This document shows positions 62,517 to 64,000 of a DNA stretch of 64,000 nt, in pieces. Numbering within the stretch: the first letter of the stretch is position 1; each line of letters opens with the position of its first letter. Origin of the DNA: Halosimplex halophilum (GTDB taxonomy: Archaea > Halobacteriota > Halobacteria > Halobacteriales > Haloarculaceae); contig NZ_ML214298.1 in assembly GCF_004698125.1 (NCBI RefSeq), forward strand, positions 248,001 through 312,000. Direction: 5' to 3'. The notes beneath the pieces are model-generated. The model did no database searches. It saw only the letters and a list, made by a program, of their open reading frames with translations, and was not told where the DNA came from. The position numbers were made by a program, and so were the translations under genes.

Positions 62517-62532
62517 TCAGAGGGCCCTCTGA
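62517..62532. promoter_or_regulatory. 16-bp perfect palindrome in a promoter
   Basis: TCAGAGGGCCCTCTGA lies 16-31 bases before the PGA-hydrolase-like ATG (62501). On the coding strand a TATA-like TTGATAAAGAC (about 62537-62547) lies just upstream, so the palindrome covers the transcript start region, the position of a repressor operator. Confidence 0.5.
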
Positions 62533-63812
62533 AGAGTCTTTATCAAGTGCTGTCCTGTTGAAGTATTGTCTCCTGGTCGCGACGCTGTGCCGTCGAGAGC
62601 CGGTTTGAGGCGACGATTCGGCTGTTTCTGGTCCGACGTGAGCGGCAACTCGCTATGGGGGAGGGGGAATCGACACCCCTTGACTGCAGCAGTGACACGG
62701 GAGACTATCTTTCAGTATCACAGGGCCAGTGAGAGATTTTCGCACCCCTCGTTTGGCCGCCTCAACTCACCGCTCGATCGCTTCGCTTCTGTTTCGATAT
62801 CCGCGTCAGCATAGACAGTTACGCCACCACTGGAGGAGGAGGGCGGCCGCTTAGACGACATCCTCCATTCTAGTGGTGTCCATGTCTCTCGCGAAGCTCC
62901 GAAAGTTGTCTGTGTTGATCAAGCTGTTCTCACCTGAATCTCCAGTGGGCGGAGCCTGCCGGGGAAGCCACCGAGCGACAAGACTCGGTCTGTCCCAGTA
63001 GCGTCCGCTGGCGGGAATTCCTGGAGACGCGAACAGTGATAGTTACTCTCCAATCACGATCCATAGCCGTCCAGAATCGCATGCAAGCGGATGGGTATGG
63101 AGCTATGGAGCGACGAGCTAGTCTCGACGATGACATGGGATGACGTTCAGCTCGTTCCAGACCGACGCTGGGGGATCGACACCCGTTATCCGCGAACGGG
63201 TGGCTCGTCAGTGAGACGCCCGAGTGTCACGCTCCTGGGCAGACCATCCTCTCCCTCACTCTGTGCGCGGCTTCTGCAGGTGGCTTCCACTCGGGGTCGA
63301 CCAGCCCGTTCAGTGGCTGCTGACACCGGGCTGACAGCGCGCTTGGTCTACGAGCACTGCTGGGTTATGGAACAGCATGGTGCATCAGGTTGGCGTCAAA
63401 TCGAGTCTCTCCGTATCTCCCCCTACTGACAGCCATTCGCTATTGCGCAGGAACACTGTGCGACCGATCTCATCAACGCTACGCGCTACCCAGTACGTGC
63501 ATACACAGGACCGAACGGAACCTATCCATCCCCTTCCGGTGCTCAGCGACGAGTATGGGCCCACGGAGCGCTATCGAGACCGCCCAGCGACGGCTATGCA
63601 GGTATGGCTTCCAGGAAAACTCGATATGGTGAGCGACAGTGGTGCATCAAGGGGTTAGCCGTCTGGCGGCTCGATGGCTTGCCCACCCTCATCTGGGTGG
63701 CTCCACTGAAGGTCGCATTTCAGGTCCAGCATGGACATAGTCGGCGGGTGGACAGCAACCCCTTGGAGCGTCATCGCAGGCAGCACCTCACGGGATCGAG
63801 TAGTTAGAGTCG
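62533..63812. other. 1.3-kb interval without a convincing gene, probably decayed DNA
   Basis: GC content drops here and all open frames are short, without start signals or acidic haloarchaeal composition. An imperfect hairpin has arms CACCACT (62825-62831) and AGTGGTG (62872-62878). One frame (63091-63429) has a faint helix-turn-helix look (ARSVAADTGLTARLVYEH) but no more. I found no intact transposase, terminal inverted repeats or tRNA. It looks like remains of accessory or mobile DNA. Confidence 0.45.
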
Positions 63813-64000
63813 CTATTTTGAGACTTCCTCGAGCAGCGACTGTGCGTCCGAGACGGTGAACACGTCGGTCATGCCCGGCGCGTCGATCTTGTAATCGCTT
63901 GTCGGCGTCGTGTGGCTGTAGGTGCGGTCGATCCGGGGGTCGCCGTCGCTGGGGTCGTGCAGCGCCTCCATGATATCGACGGCGTCGGACTGGCTAGTGA
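63813..64000 (-). CDS. Partial CDS running off the right edge (C-terminus only)
   Basis: The last 62 codons of a minus-strand gene whose start lies beyond the window. The visible part is acidic and well-formed (SDAVDIMEALHDPSDGDPR, RTYSHTTPTSDYKID, MTDVFTVSDAQSLLEEVSK) and ends with TAG at 63813-63815. The composition is typical of a real haloarchaeal protein. I do not recognise the family. Confidence 0.6.
   Translation of the reverse strand, partial: TSQSDAVDIMEALHDPSDGDPRIDRTYSHTTPTSDYKIDAPGMTDVFTVSDAQSLLEEVSK

Noticed and set aside
63091-63429. A 112-codon ORF with a faint helix-turn-helix stretch
   Set aside because: No start signal, no acidic composition and no complete domain; it may be a gene relic but cannot be supported as a gene.

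Overview
The window is chromosomal DNA from an extremely halophilic archaeon (class Halobacteria). Evidence: very GC-rich, strongly acidic proteins; TATA-like boxes about 25 bases before many start codons with little or no leader; Tat-type (RR) lipoprotein signals; an archaeal A-type ATP synthase, aRF1, TrmB- and Bat-type regulators, bacteriorhodopsin and a haloarchaeal-type CRISPR repeat. Gene content would fit Haloarculaceae or a neighbouring family, but I cannot name the genus. No rRNA or tRNA gene was recognised.

Layout. 0-9 kb: a HerA-type ATPase, membrane proteins, a nuclease/SMC-like pair (Mre11-like plus an ATPase with a hydrophobic hairpin at the tip of its arm), a TrmB regulator and a thioredoxin-fold DUF255 protein. 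9-9.6 kb: non-coding DNA with stem-loops and a 57-bp tandem repeat. 9.6-19.6 kb: housekeeping genes (isoprenyl diphosphate synthase, enolase-superfamily dehydratase, both ETF subunits, surface proteins, a methyltransferase whose 3' end is duplicated downstream). 19.8-28 kb: the A-type ATP synthase operon atpH-I-K-E-C-F-A-B. 28.1-33.0 kb: the light-energy cassette bat, bop, a lycopene cyclase gene and blh (retinal formation), followed by a DUF433/DUF5615 toxin-antitoxin-like pair. The last ATP synthase gene, atpD, lies beyond this block at 33.85 kb with its own promoter, so the light-driven proton pump and its cofactor genes sit inside the gene set of the enzyme that uses the gradient.

34.7-44.7 kb: DUF6276, a strong hairpin, aRF1, a small membrane protein, a MinD-type ATPase, arginyl-tRNA synthetase, a 37-residue membrane protein, a 7TM sensor kinase and a transducer-like protein. 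43.7-50.4 kb: a complete phosphate-uptake operon pstS-C-A-B with two PhoU-type genes, the second carrying an AbrB DNA-binding domain. 50.4-52.1 kb is a small accessory island: an AT-rich Tat-exported orphan protein, an ABC-ATPase fragment and an orphan CRISPR repeat with one spacer-length interval.

52.1-62.5 kb: a flippase-like membrane protein, an NmrA-type reductase with a DUF6069 protein, an HTTM-DCC redox membrane protein and partner under a DtxR-like palindrome, beta-carbonic anhydrase, a pirin, then an unusual group: a coiled-coil protein, a protein joining an MIT-like helical domain to a degenerate FtsZ-like fold, a metallophosphoesterase with an apparent one-base deletion near its 3' end, and a poly-gamma-glutamate-hydrolase-like zinc enzyme. 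62.5-63.8 kb has no convincing gene and looks like decayed DNA; a partial gene enters from the right edge.
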